The notes under the pieces: model-generated
Seen by the model: only the letters and a program-made list of their open reading frames with translations
What the model was told of the DNA's origin: nothing
Database searches by the model: none
Shown here: positions 1-7,336 of the stretch, in pieces
How positions within the stretch are numbered: the stretch's first letter is position 1
How the letters are laid out: each line of letters opens with the position of its first letter
Source of the DNA: Syntrophaceae bacterium UBA1411
GTDB taxonomy: Bacteria; Desulfobacterota; Syntrophia; Syntrophales; Smithellaceae
Direction: 5' to 3'
DNA: 17,894 nt
Assembly (NCBI GenBank): GCA_002304995.1
Contig: DBPV01000058.1
Coordinates: forward strand, 1,672-19,565
Made by a program: the position numbers and the translations under genes

Positions 1-711
1 GGCCAGGACGATTTCAAAATCAGCCGGCGGCGTGGTCAGAAAGGCCGGCGGCAATACCGGCCGCACATCCGCTTCCGCCTTCCTTTTTTCCGGACGGTTC
101 AGGCGGATGACGCGGTCGAAGGCGACGCCCGCAGGCGGATCGGCAAGGAGCAGGATGACGGTTTTCCGGTAGCGGCGGGCGATCCGGCCAAACACGTCGA
201 GGAAAACCGCGCCGGAGGCTTCGTCGAGGCCGCTCAGGGGATTGTCCAGGATGTAGACCTTGGCTTCCCGAAAGAGATTTTTCAGCAAAAGCGTCTTGCG
301 GGTTTCGCCGCTCGAAAGTTCGATGAGCTTCGTCTGCAAAATGGACGGCGGCAAAACGGCGGCAAAAAGGTCGCGCCGGTAGCCGTCGGCTTCGTCGTAG
401 CGCAGATACTGCCCGACGGTGTCCACGGCGGCGTCGTCAAAGGTGTTGTAGCGCTGCTGATAGTAAAAATCGGCGTAGTGGAAAAGATTCCCGTCGGCTG
501 AATAAGCCGAATAGGCAATGTCGCGAATGTCCACGGTGCGGCGGACCGTTCCCGCGACGTCGCGGACGGAGCCGCGGAGAATTTCCGCGAGCGTCGTTTT
601 TCCGGAGCGGTTGGGGCCGATAACGGCCACCAGCTCTCCCGCACCGATTTCGGCGGACACGATCGTATCCAGGATGCGCAGGCGGTCGATGGCAAGGACA
701 GGTTCGTTCAT
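1..711 (-). CDS. ABC transporter ATP-binding protein, ModF/PhrA-like (partial, C-terminus beyond left edge)
   Basis: The frame is open for 237 codons from the ATG at 711 to the left edge without a stop. Visible motifs are Walker A GPNRSGKT (residues 32-39), a YYQQRYN segment (83-89), the ABC signature LSSGE (132-136) and Walker B with D-loop, ILDNPLSGLD (154-163). These mark a soluble nucleotide-binding domain. From memory, the YYQQR segment and the Asn after the Walker B Asp resemble ModF/PhrA-like proteins, which carry two ATPase domains in one chain, so a second domain may lie outside the window. The residue normally the catalytic Glu is Asn157, and no switch-loop His follows the last strand (ILLLADPP). 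An in-frame ATG at 720 is possible, but 711 has a better-spaced GGCGG. No membrane partner is visible, so a transported substrate cannot be named. The fold is certain; the subfamily is tentative. Confidence 0.85.
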   Translation of the reverse strand, partial: MNEPVLAIDRLRILDTIVSAEIGAGELVAVIGPNRSGKTTLAEILRGSVRDVAGTVRRTVDIRDIAYSAYSADGNLFHYADFYYQQRYNTFDDAAVDTVGQYLRYDEADGYRRDLFAAVLPPSILQTKLIELSSGETRKTLLLKNLFREAKVYILDNPLSGLDEASGAVFLDVFGRIARRYRKTVILLLADPPAGVAFDRVIRLNRPEKRKAEADVRPVLPPAFLTTPPADFEIVLA

Positions 712-1008
712 GAAAAACATCCGCCGGCGCGGCGGCCGGCAGGCCGGGCGTTTATTTTAGTCGTTCGCGCGCCCGTTCCTTCGCCGTCTCCATATCAGTT
801 CCGCCCGAGCCTGTCACGCCGCTTCTTGAAAAGATTGTTTCCGGCGCGGCCGCTGAGCTTCCCCGCGTTAAAAAATCTCTTTGACAGTGAGGATTTTCCT
901 GTCCTATACTCGCGCCCAAAAAGGAAGGAAATAAAAATATTGCAATCTTTTTGGCGGTTGGAAATTTTTTTTCGCTCAGTCCAAAGAGACAATGTTTAAA
1001 GGAACACC
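712..1008. other. Divergent intergenic region between ABC ATPase and diguanylate cyclase
   Basis: This 297-base stretch separates two divergent genes and has no credible gene. The plus-strand promoter at 881-910 lies here. Its transcript would begin with a perfect 8-bp inverted repeat, CCAAAAAG (916-923) and CTTTTTGG (947-954). Composition turns AT-rich from about 870 onward, as expected of a promoter region. I saw no convincing minus-strand promoter for the ABC gene; a TAAAAT hexamer at about 753-758 on the minus strand lacks a matching -35 box. Confidence 0.6.
881..910 (+). promoter_or_regulatory. Sigma70-type promoter for the GGDEF gene
   Basis: A perfect -35 box TTGACA (881-886) is followed by an 18-nt spacer and a -10 box TATACT (905-910). 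The predicted start near 917 would give a leader of about 90 nt before the ATG at 1009. Confidence 0.75.
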
Positions 1009-2076
1009 ATGGACAAACCGCTTTCCCCCGCCAAAATTCCCGCCGCCGCTGCTTTCAGCGCCTGCGAACTCGGCTCCGATTATGACGAGCAGTTCTTCAT
1101 CCTGAATTTCGGAACGCGGCTCTTGACCGCCTTCACCGACAGGGAGATTCTGGTGGATATCGCGCTTGAGACCCTGGCGGATTTCTCCCGGGGGGAGAGG
1201 CTTGCCATTTTGAGCCTTGACGACAAGCGGGAGAATCTGGAAAGCGACGGCATTTTTTCAAACTTGCGGCCTTCCCGCCCCCGGGTGTCTTTTCCGGTTC
1301 CGGGAACGTTTCTGGAAAAAGTGATGCTCGAAAAAGCCGTCGCGGTTCATCCGCTGGTCGTCGAACGGGAGGTCCCGCTGCCCGTGGAAGACGGACCGGC
1401 CGGAAAAGAGCAGTGCCTGTGCCTGCCGCTCGTCGGCGCGTCGTTTCGCGTGGTCGGACTGGCCACGGTCGCCGTTCCCGCCGACCACCCCTTCACTTTT
1501 TTCGAGACCCAGCAGCTCAGAATTCTCAGCACGGTGCTGGCCGTTTCCCTGGAAAATGCCCGGCTTTTTTCCCGCGTGATCACCGACGGCCTCACCGGCC
1601 TGTACACGCGCCGTTTCTACGAGATCCGCCTCGAGGAAGAACTTTACAAACTGAAGCGCCGGCACGGCTGCCTGTCGCTCATCATGTTCGATCTCGACGA
1701 CTTCAAGAAGGTGAACGATTCGTTCGGCCACCTGGCGGGGGACGATGTTTTGCGGCAGTTCGGCCGACTGATGCAGGAGCATACCCGCAAGGGCTCCACG
1801 CTGGTCAGCCGCTACGGCGGCGAAGAATTTACGATCCTCATGCCCGACGCGCGCCTGGAAGAAGCGGTGGCGCTCGCGCACCGGATCATGAATCTCTGCG
1901 CGAACTCTGTCTTCGGAGATGAGACCCGGCCCATCCGCCTCACGGTCAGCGGCGGCGTGGCCTGCACGGATTCCACGGAATCTCTCGACCCCAAAGCGTT
2001 TTTTTCGCGGGCCGACGCGGCGCTTTACAAGGCCAAGAACGAAGGCCGCAACCGCATCGTCATCGGGAACGAATGA
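1009..2076 (+). CDS. GAF-GGDEF diguanylate cyclase
   Basis: This 355-residue soluble protein has an N-terminal GAF-like sensor region (about 30-185), a short linker, and a GGDEF domain (about 190-352). The active-site signature is GGEEF at residues 270-274, preceded by RY, with the upstream FDLDDFKKVND metal and nucleotide segment intact. It should therefore make cyclic di-GMP from GTP in the cytoplasm. The allosteric inhibitory I-site (RxxD, five residues before the signature) reads KGST, so product inhibition there is probably lost. There is no transmembrane segment or signal peptide. AAAGGAAC precedes the ATG at 1009. The gene stands alone behind its own promoter and ends 9 nt from the convergent YHS gene. 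The GAF ligand is unknown. Confidence 0.93.
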   Translation: MDKPLSPAKIPAAAAFSACELGSDYDEQFFILNFGTRLLTAFTDREILVDIALETLADFSRGERLAILSLDDKRENLESDGIFSNLRPSRPRVSFPVPGTFLEKVMLEKAVAVHPLVVEREVPLPVEDGPAGKEQCLCLPLVGASFRVVGLATVAVPADHPFTFFETQQLRILSTVLAVSLENARLFSRVITDGLTGLYTRRFYEIRLEEELYKLKRRHGCLSLIMFDLDDFKKVNDSFGHLAGDDVLRQFGRLMQEHTRKGSTLVSRYGGEEFTILMPDARLEEAVALAHRIMNLCANSVFGDETRPIRLTVSGGVACTDSTESLDPKAFFSRADAALYKAKNEGRNRIVIGNE

Positions 2077-2085
2077 CGCTGCCTG

Positions 2086-2538
2086 TTACTGCCCGCTGAA
2101 AAGCCGCAGCCAGTTTTCGTCCGCCTTCCTGATGTTGCCGGGAATATCCGCGCTCCATTTTTCGGCGGCGGACGGGCTGCAGTTGAGATAAAGCTTTCCG
2201 TCGACGATTTTCCAGACCTCCGGATCCGTTTCGGCCCGGCGCGCCTCGCTCATCGCCCACGCGCAATAACCGTCGTACTGCGGAGCGTACCGCCGGGGAT
2301 CGGCGGCAAAAAGCGTTCTGTTTTCCGGCGTCGCAAAACGCCAGGTCCGGTTGCGCCAGTGGAAAGTCATATCCGCCCGGCCTTTTTTCGCCTGTCCCTG
2401 CGTGAAGTAGGCGACGGCGTCATAGCCGCGGATGGCCAAAGCGTCCGGCGGTTCGACGACCGGCCCCGGCGCGCCGCCCGCGGTCCATGTCCACAGGCCC
2501 AGTGAACTGCCGAGGAGCAGTCTTTGAAAATGCGTCAT
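2086..2538 (-). CDS. YHS domain-containing protein, probably exported
   Basis: The 150-residue protein begins with a short hydrophobic stretch (MTHFQRLLLGSSLGLW) that looks like a signal peptide with a likely cut near the AGGAPG segment. The rest matches the small YHS-domain proteins: ALAIRGYDAVAYF, a WRFATPENRTLFAADP block, YAPQYDGYCAWA, then VDGKLYLN and DIPGNIRKADENW near the end. Biochemical function is not established; a metal-related role is only suggested by family descriptions. The frame extends upstream to 2667, but that would overlap the transporter gene. The ATG at 2538 has a GGGAGG ribosome binding site 8 nt upstream and puts the signal-like segment at the N-terminus, so I chose it. 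It lies 86 nt after the Na/Pi transporter and may be co-transcribed. Confidence 0.85.
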   Translation of the reverse strand: MTHFQRLLLGSSLGLWTWTAGGAPGPVVEPPDALAIRGYDAVAYFTQGQAKKGRADMTFHWRNRTWRFATPENRTLFAADPRRYAPQYDGYCAWAMSEARRAETDPEVWKIVDGKLYLNCSPSAAEKWSADIPGNIRKADENWLRLFSGQ

Positions 2539-2624
2539 GTCTTTCGCCTCCCGGGAGATTCCGGGGAACCGTTGCTCTTGCGGGCGGCCGCTCCCCGGGA
2601 TATCCGCCGCCAATGGGGGATTGG

Positions 2625-4235
2625 TTACCGTTTGCCCATGTGCAGGATGCCCTTGGTAATGTTGCACAGATGGTTGTTGAGTCTTTCGATGTCGGTCAGG
2701 ATGTCGTTGAAAACGAGGCCGGCGTTGCTGATGCAGACGGAGTTTTCCAGCCGTTTGATGTGATTGATCTTGTAGATCCCGATCAGGTCGTCGATTTCCT
2801 TCTGGATGTCCAGGGTGACGGCCGCGGCCTCCTGATCGTTTTGCTGCATGGCTTTGCGGGTTTCCTCCATGATGCGCTCCGTTTTATCGAAAAGCGCCTG
2901 CAGCTCGCGGTCCGCCTCTTCGGAATACTGCAAGTCGTTTTCATAGGCGCGCTGCGACAGAAGGATGATGTTTTCGCAGTAGTCGCCGACTTTTTCCAGG
3001 TCGTTGACGCTGTGCAGCAGAGCGGGCACCATCCGGGAGTATTTGGGCGGCAGTTCGCTTTGCGTGATTTGCACCAGATATTCCGTGATGGATTTCTGCA
3101 TTTCATCGACGGATTCCTCATCCACGGCGATTTCATCGCGCAGTTTGAAGCTGAAGTTCGCGGTGCACTTCCTCGCCTTGGCGAGCATTTCCGCGCAGGT
3201 ATCCAGCATCACGACCATTTCGCTGATGACCGCCCGGATGGCCAGGTGGGGAACGCCCAGCAGGTTTTGGTCCAGATATTTGACTTCCTTCTTGGTGTAG
3301 TCCTGTCCGGGAATGATTTTATTGAGAAACAAAACAAAAAACGAAATGAGCGGCAGAAAGATGATCGTATTGATGACGTTGAAAATCGTATGAACGTTGG
3401 CGACCTGGCGGGCAATGTCGCCGGAAGTCAGCGGAATCAATTTCAGGTACAGGGGAACCATGGCCAGGGCGATGAGCGTTCCGAAGATGTTGAAGAACGT
3501 ATTGCCCCAGGCCAGCCGCTTGCTGGCGAGATTGCCGCCGATGCTGGCCAGGATGGCCGTGATGCAGGTGCCGATGTTGGTTCCGAACACCAGGTATATC
3601 GACGAGGGCAAATCCAGCAGCCCGGCCGACGCAAAGGCGATGATCATACCGGTGGTCGTGGACGAGCTTTGAAAAATAACGGTGACCAGAAGGCCGGACA
3701 GAATGCCCAGCACCGGATATTTGCCGAAGGAGACGAAGGCGTTGCGGGCTGTTTCGTTTTGCGCAAGCGGCGCGACGGACAGGCTCATCATGGCCAGCCC
3801 CAGAAACAGCATGCCGAATCCGAGAACCACGAGCCCCTTGTTTTTTTCCTTCTGCTTTTTCGCGAAGAAAAAATAGACGGTGCCGGCAAAGACGAAAAGC
3901 GGCGCGACGGCCGTCAGTTTGAAAGCGATCAACTGGGCCGTGACCGTGGTGCCGATATTGGCGCCGATCATGATGGCGATGGCGGCCGCGAGCGACAAAA
4001 TTCCCGCATTCAAAAAGCCGATCAGAATGACGGACGTGGCGCTGGAGCTCTGGATCACGGCGGTGACGCCGAGCCCGACCAGCATTGATTTGATGCGGTT
4101 GGAGGTGATCTTTTCCAGCAGGGACTTCAAAATGCCGAGCGACAGCTTCTTGAGCGAGTCGCTGAGCAGAAACATTCCGTAGATGAACAGGCCGAGTCCG
4201 CCGATCAGGCCGGCGATGATGGTGAAATACTGCAT
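2625..4235 (-). CDS. Na/Pi cotransporter family protein with PhoU-like domain
   Basis: The 536-residue inner-membrane protein has an N-terminal transport part with about eight to nine hydrophobic segments (residues 1 to ~320) and a hydrophilic helical C-terminus (about 345-536) of PhoU type. The inverted-repeat signature of the NptA/SLC34 fold is plain: QSSSATS at 62-68 and QSSSTTTG at 189-196, each followed by a GxNIGTx motif (GANIGTT, then GTNIGTC). The family couples sodium entry to phosphate movement. The PhoU part may tie activity to phosphate signalling, though no pho regulon genes lie nearby. The ATG at 4235 starts directly with the first membrane helix but has only a weak ribosome binding site. 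It is 154 nt downstream of the amidohydrolase, so its own promoter is possible. Confidence 0.93.
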   Translation of the reverse strand: MQYFTIIAGLIGGLGLFIYGMFLLSDSLKKLSLGILKSLLEKITSNRIKSMLVGLGVTAVIQSSSATSVILIGFLNAGILSLAAAIAIMIGANIGTTVTAQLIAFKLTAVAPLFVFAGTVYFFFAKKQKEKNKGLVVLGFGMLFLGLAMMSLSVAPLAQNETARNAFVSFGKYPVLGILSGLLVTVIFQSSSTTTGMIIAFASAGLLDLPSSIYLVFGTNIGTCITAILASIGGNLASKRLAWGNTFFNIFGTLIALAMVPLYLKLIPLTSGDIARQVANVHTIFNVINTIIFLPLISFFVLFLNKIIPGQDYTKKEVKYLDQNLLGVPHLAIRAVISEMVVMLDTCAEMLAKARKCTANFSFKLRDEIAVDEESVDEMQKSITEYLVQITQSELPPKYSRMVPALLHSVNDLEKVGDYCENIILLSQRAYENDLQYSEEADRELQALFDKTERIMEETRKAMQQNDQEAAAVTLDIQKEIDDLIGIYKINHIKRLENSVCISNAGLVFNDILTDIERLNNHLCNITKGILHMGKR

Positions 4236-4252
4236 AAAGTCTTTTTATGAAA

Positions 4253-4282
4253 TATTTATTCAGTTTCCCGGCGAAAAAGCAA
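4253..4282 (-). promoter_or_regulatory. Possible weak promoter for the Na/Pi transporter
   Basis: On the minus strand TTGCTT (4277-4282) and TAAATA (4253-4258) are separated by 18 nt in an AT-rich patch just upstream of the transporter start. Both boxes are imperfect. The 154-nt gap to the preceding gene makes a separate promoter plausible. Confidence 0.3.
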
Positions 4283-4372
4283 CTTTTTTTTGAAAGCGGG
4301 CCGTCGCGGACGGATTTGGAAAGACCGTCTGCCTTCCCCGCTGCGGCAAAAATTTTCGACGGACGCCGCGCG

Positions 4373-4401
4373 CGGCCGGCCGTTTTGTTTCAGGCCGGCC
4401 G
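4373..4401. repeat. GC-rich inverted repeat spanning the amidohydrolase stop codon
   Basis: CGGCCGGCC (4373-4381) and GGCCGGCCG (4393-4401) form a perfect 9-bp stem around an 11-nt loop that contains the amidohydrolase stop codon. There is no following U-run on the minus strand, so it is not a standard intrinsic terminator. It may stabilise the 3' end of the upstream operon mRNA. Confidence 0.45.
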
Positions 4402-5337
4402 GCTATGGGTTGGGAGGCCGAAGACCGCCGCGGCGTTTGCGCCCAGAATCCGATTGACTTCTTCCCTGGTGAAGCGGATGTCCGGCGGCGCCTTTTCGGG
4501 CAGATCCCGGACAAAGCCGATCATGGTTTTGACAGGGTATAAAAGCGACTGCACCGGGCCGTCCGTGCCGAAGAGGATTTTTTCTCCTCCGGCCAGATCG
4601 ATGACCTCGCGCAGCTGGCGGCAGAAAAGCGGGTAGTTGCGGCAGGCCAGCGTGTCCCAGACGGCCAGATCTCCGTAGAAAGGCGCCTGATACGCGGCCA
4701 GCGCCGCCCAGGGACGCCAGTGAATGTAGCCGCCGGAATGCGCGGCAATGACCCGGATTTCCGGAAAATCGACGGCGATGTCGGACAGCATCAGCGGATC
4801 GGCGAATTTGCTGCGCCCCCGGGGCATGAGCGGCCCCGTGTGGGACAGCAGAATGCCGCGGTGGCGGGCCAGAACTTCAAGGACTCTGTAAGAGTCGGCG
4901 CCCGCCGGATCAAAGCCGTGGTCAGGATGGTACTTGACGCCGGCCAGGCCGTACTCTTCCATGCAGATCCCGGCCATCTGCGCCGCTTCGGGTCTTCGCG
5001 GATCGATGCCCGCCAGGCCGACCAGCCGGCCGGGATGCCGCCGGAGGGCTTCGCCCAGCATCCGGTTTTGCCGGTCGATGACCTCGGGCGTGAAGGCTTT
5101 GATGGCGATGTCGTCCACGTTGACGGCGACGGTGACGTCCACACCCGCTTCGTCCATGTTTTCAATGAGCCGGTCCGCGAGCGGATCGGCCCAGGTCCGG
5201 ACGGCCGTTTGCAGCATCGTGTCGTAGTCCGGATTTCCGCCCATTCTTTGCGCTTCGGCAAAGAGCATGCCGACCATTTCGGCCGCCCCTTTTTTGCTCA
5301 TGGCCGTCATGTAGTGGTAATGGGAATCGACGATCAT
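4390..5337 (-). CDS. Amidohydrolase-related metal-dependent hydrolase or decarboxylase (Amidohydro-rel 2 family)
   Basis: The 315-residue protein shows the TIM-barrel amidohydrolase layout: the metal-binding DSHYHY near the N-terminus, GVKYHPDHG in the middle, LSHTG, then AAHSGG and the late FGTDGP with the catalytic Asp. These fit the family 2 group that includes aminocarboxymuconate-semialdehyde decarboxylase-like and 2-pyrone dicarboxylate hydrolase-like enzymes. Substrate cannot be deduced. There is no signal peptide, so it is cytoplasmic. A strong GGGAGGG sits upstream of the ATG at 5337, and the preceding racemase ends only 16 nt away, so the two are very likely co-transcribed. The pairing with a racemase hints at amino-acid-derived or cell-wall-derived substrates, but this is a guess. 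Confidence 0.88.
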   Translation of the reverse strand: MIVDSHYHYMTAMSKKGAAEMVGMLFAEAQRMGGNPDYDTMLQTAVRTWADPLADRLIENMDEAGVDVTVAVNVDDIAIKAFTPEVIDRQNRMLGEALRRHPGRLVGLAGIDPRRPEAAQMAGICMEEYGLAGVKYHPDHGFDPAGADSYRVLEVLARHRGILLSHTGPLMPRGRSKFADPLMLSDIAVDFPEIRVIAAHSGGYIHWRPWAALAAYQAPFYGDLAVWDTLACRNYPLFCRQLREVIDLAGGEKILFGTDGPVQSLLYPVKTMIGFVRDLPEKAPPDIRFTREEVNRILGANAAAVFGLPTHSRPA

Positions 5338-5353
5338 TTTTACCCTCCCGCCG

Positions 5354-7309
5354 TTAAATATCCCAGATGAAAATCACGCCGCTTGTCGGAAAAACCCACT
5401 CTCCGCCGGGAACCTGCACGGAAATCGACTGGCCTTTCCGGGCGCGGATGGACGCCTGCGGATGCCGTCCGGCAAAAAAGCTTTCCGCCCGGACGTTTTT
5501 AAGCGCCGCGCGCTCGTAGTGAAAATTGATTTCCAGGCCGCGGGTCGGATAGAGCAGATAGACAGGGAAGGTGCGGTTGTTTTTGGCCTTCTTGGTGAGG
5601 ATTTCAATTTCGATTTTCACTTCCTGATTGATCTTGGCTTTGAGCGCGTCGCTCCCGCACCAGACTTCGTAGCCGCGGGCGGTTTTTTTGGCGTCGATGA
5701 CCGGAATGTCTTCGCCGTCGATGCGCATTTTTTCCACGGTGAAATCGCGCTCGATCATGACATCTTCGCCGCCGCCCAGAATCCAGCGGTATTCGCAGTG
5801 TTCGTCTTCGATGAGCGCTTCGAGCTGCGCCCGGTCCGAAGCGCAGCCGATCATGAAAATGTGGCTGCGGATGGTCTTCTTGTATTCGACGTGCGTCCGC
5901 AGCCGGAAATACGCGTCGGAGCGCCGCCGGTGTTCCGCCGCTTCCGGAAGCTGCGCGATGGTGATATCATAGCGGAAGCAGGAGCGCAGTTCGAGCTGCC
6001 GGTCTTCCTTGCCGAAGAGGGTTTCGATGACTTCGTAATAAATGGCGTCGCCCAGCTCCTCGTCGCGGGTGCGCGTCTGGAGGCAGTGGCGGATGATGCT
6101 GTCGATGCGCGCGATGGACTTTTCCTCGCCGGGGACGAAGATCCGGCGCAGCCTTGGCTCCACAACGTCCGTCCGTCCCTTGTGCAGAAAGACGCGCGGC
6201 GCTCTTTTGCCGAGCGCGCACAGCACTTCATAGCTGATCGTCTGCGCCTTGGCGGCGATTTCGTTGGCGCTGATGTACTCGTTTCCCTGCCGGCCCAACA
6301 GCACCACTTCGTCGCCCACGGCACAGTCGGGAATGTGCGTGACGTCGAGCGTGCACAGGTCCATCGAGACGCGTCCGATGACCGGCGCGCGCCGGCCGCG
6401 GATCAGCGCCTCGCCCGTGTTGGACAGGACAAACGGATAGCCGTCGCCGTAGCCCACGGGAATGGTCGCGACGCGGGTTGTGCCTTTCGTGACGTAGGAG
6501 CGGTTGTAGCCGATGCCGTAGCCGGCGGGAAACTCCTTGAGCAGCACGATCGAGGTCTTGAAGGACATGACGGGCAGAAGCGCCGCCTTGCTCCGGGTCT
6601 CCTCCGACGGATAAATGCCGTAGGTCATGATGCCGGGCCGTGCCATGTCGAGCTTCAGTCCCGGATAATTCAGAATCGCGCCGCTGTTGTCCATGTGCCG
6701 GATCGGAATATCGATGCCCTGGTCGTGCAGATGGGCCAGGAGCGCGGAAAACAGGCGCCACTGCTCGTCGTTGTAAAAGGTCATGAGTTCGCTTGCCGCG
6801 AAGTGGCTGAAGATGCCTTCCAGTTCGATGTGGGGCAGCGTCCGGAGAGTGCCGATGAGCTCCGGCGCCTCGTTGTGCATGGTGCCGCCGCGGCCCATGC
6901 CGGTATCGACTTCCACGTGGACGGCGAGCGTCCGGGAGGCGCGGGCAAGCTGTTCTTCCAGCGCGGCGGCAAAGCCCGCGTCGGAAACGGAAGGCGTCAG
7001 ATGGTATTTGACGAGTTCGGGAATTTCCGACCGGGTGGAGGGGCCCAGAATGACGATGGGCGCTTCGATGCCGCTGACCCTCAACTGGACGCCTTCGTCC
7101 GCGTTGGCCACGCCCAGCATGCGCGCGCCCGCGCGCAGGGCCGCCTGCGAAATTTCAATCGCACCGTGTCCGTAGGCGTCGGCCTTCACGGTCTGCATGA
7201 AGTCCATTTTGTCGCCGAGCAGGCGCCGGATTTCCCGGAGGTTGGCGGTAAAGTGGTCCAGGTCGACTTCGACCCAGCTGCGGTATTTCTGTTCGTTTTT
7301 TAAAGCCAT
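5354..7309 (-). CDS. alr: Alanine racemase with long C-terminal extension
   Basis: Residues 1 to ~378 form a complete PLP-dependent alanine racemase. PLP lysine is K42 in VKADAYGHG, the second catalytic base is Y268 in GIGYNRSY, and IPVGYGDGYPF and GRVSMDL are present. It should interconvert L- and D-alanine for peptidoglycan. The protein continues in the same frame to 651 residues, while typical Alr is about 360-390. The extra ~270 residues start with a charged, probably helical part (to about 460) and continue with a beta-rich part ending GVIFIWDI. I do not recognise this extension. The frame opens with a GTG at 7324, but the ATG at 7309 is preferred for its AGGGTGG site and sequence fit. 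It follows the cyclase gene by 27 nt and precedes the amidohydrolase by 16 nt, indicating an operon. Confidence 0.93.
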   Translation of the reverse strand: MALKNEQKYRSWVEVDLDHFTANLREIRRLLGDKMDFMQTVKADAYGHGAIEISQAALRAGARMLGVANADEGVQLRVSGIEAPIVILGPSTRSEIPELVKYHLTPSVSDAGFAAALEEQLARASRTLAVHVEVDTGMGRGGTMHNEAPELIGTLRTLPHIELEGIFSHFAASELMTFYNDEQWRLFSALLAHLHDQGIDIPIRHMDNSGAILNYPGLKLDMARPGIMTYGIYPSEETRSKAALLPVMSFKTSIVLLKEFPAGYGIGYNRSYVTKGTTRVATIPVGYGDGYPFVLSNTGEALIRGRRAPVIGRVSMDLCTLDVTHIPDCAVGDEVVLLGRQGNEYISANEIAAKAQTISYEVLCALGKRAPRVFLHKGRTDVVEPRLRRIFVPGEEKSIARIDSIIRHCLQTRTRDEELGDAIYYEVIETLFGKEDRQLELRSCFRYDITIAQLPEAAEHRRRSDAYFRLRTHVEYKKTIRSHIFMIGCASDRAQLEALIEDEHCEYRWILGGGEDVMIERDFTVEKMRIDGEDIPVIDAKKTARGYEVWCGSDALKAKINQEVKIEIEILTKKAKNNRTFPVYLLYPTRGLEINFHYERAALKNVRAESFFAGRHPQASIRARKGQSISVQVPGGEWVFPTSGVIFIWDI

Positions 7310-7336
7310 CTGATTTTTTTCCACCCTGGGGCCGGA

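Noticed and set aside
752..793. 13-codon minus-strand frame (METAKERARERLK) just before the ABC gene
   Set aside because: It is too short to support, has no ribosome binding site, and its in-frame upstream extension has low GC at third positions.
795..992. 65-codon minus-strand frame upstream of the ABC gene
   Set aside because: It runs through the plus-strand promoter and AT-rich leader, has a Lys/Arg/Asn-rich composition, no ribosome binding site, and codon use unlike neighbours.
2487..4088. 533-codon plus-strand frame opposite the Na/Pi transporter
   Set aside because: It is antisense to a gene with clear QSSS and PhoU features; its composition (many Asp, Gln, His, Val) is typical of a shadow frame in GC-rich DNA.
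5462..7303. 613-codon plus-strand frame opposite alr
   Set aside because: It mirrors the racemase codons and shows no domain; the racemase motifs on the other strand are unambiguous.
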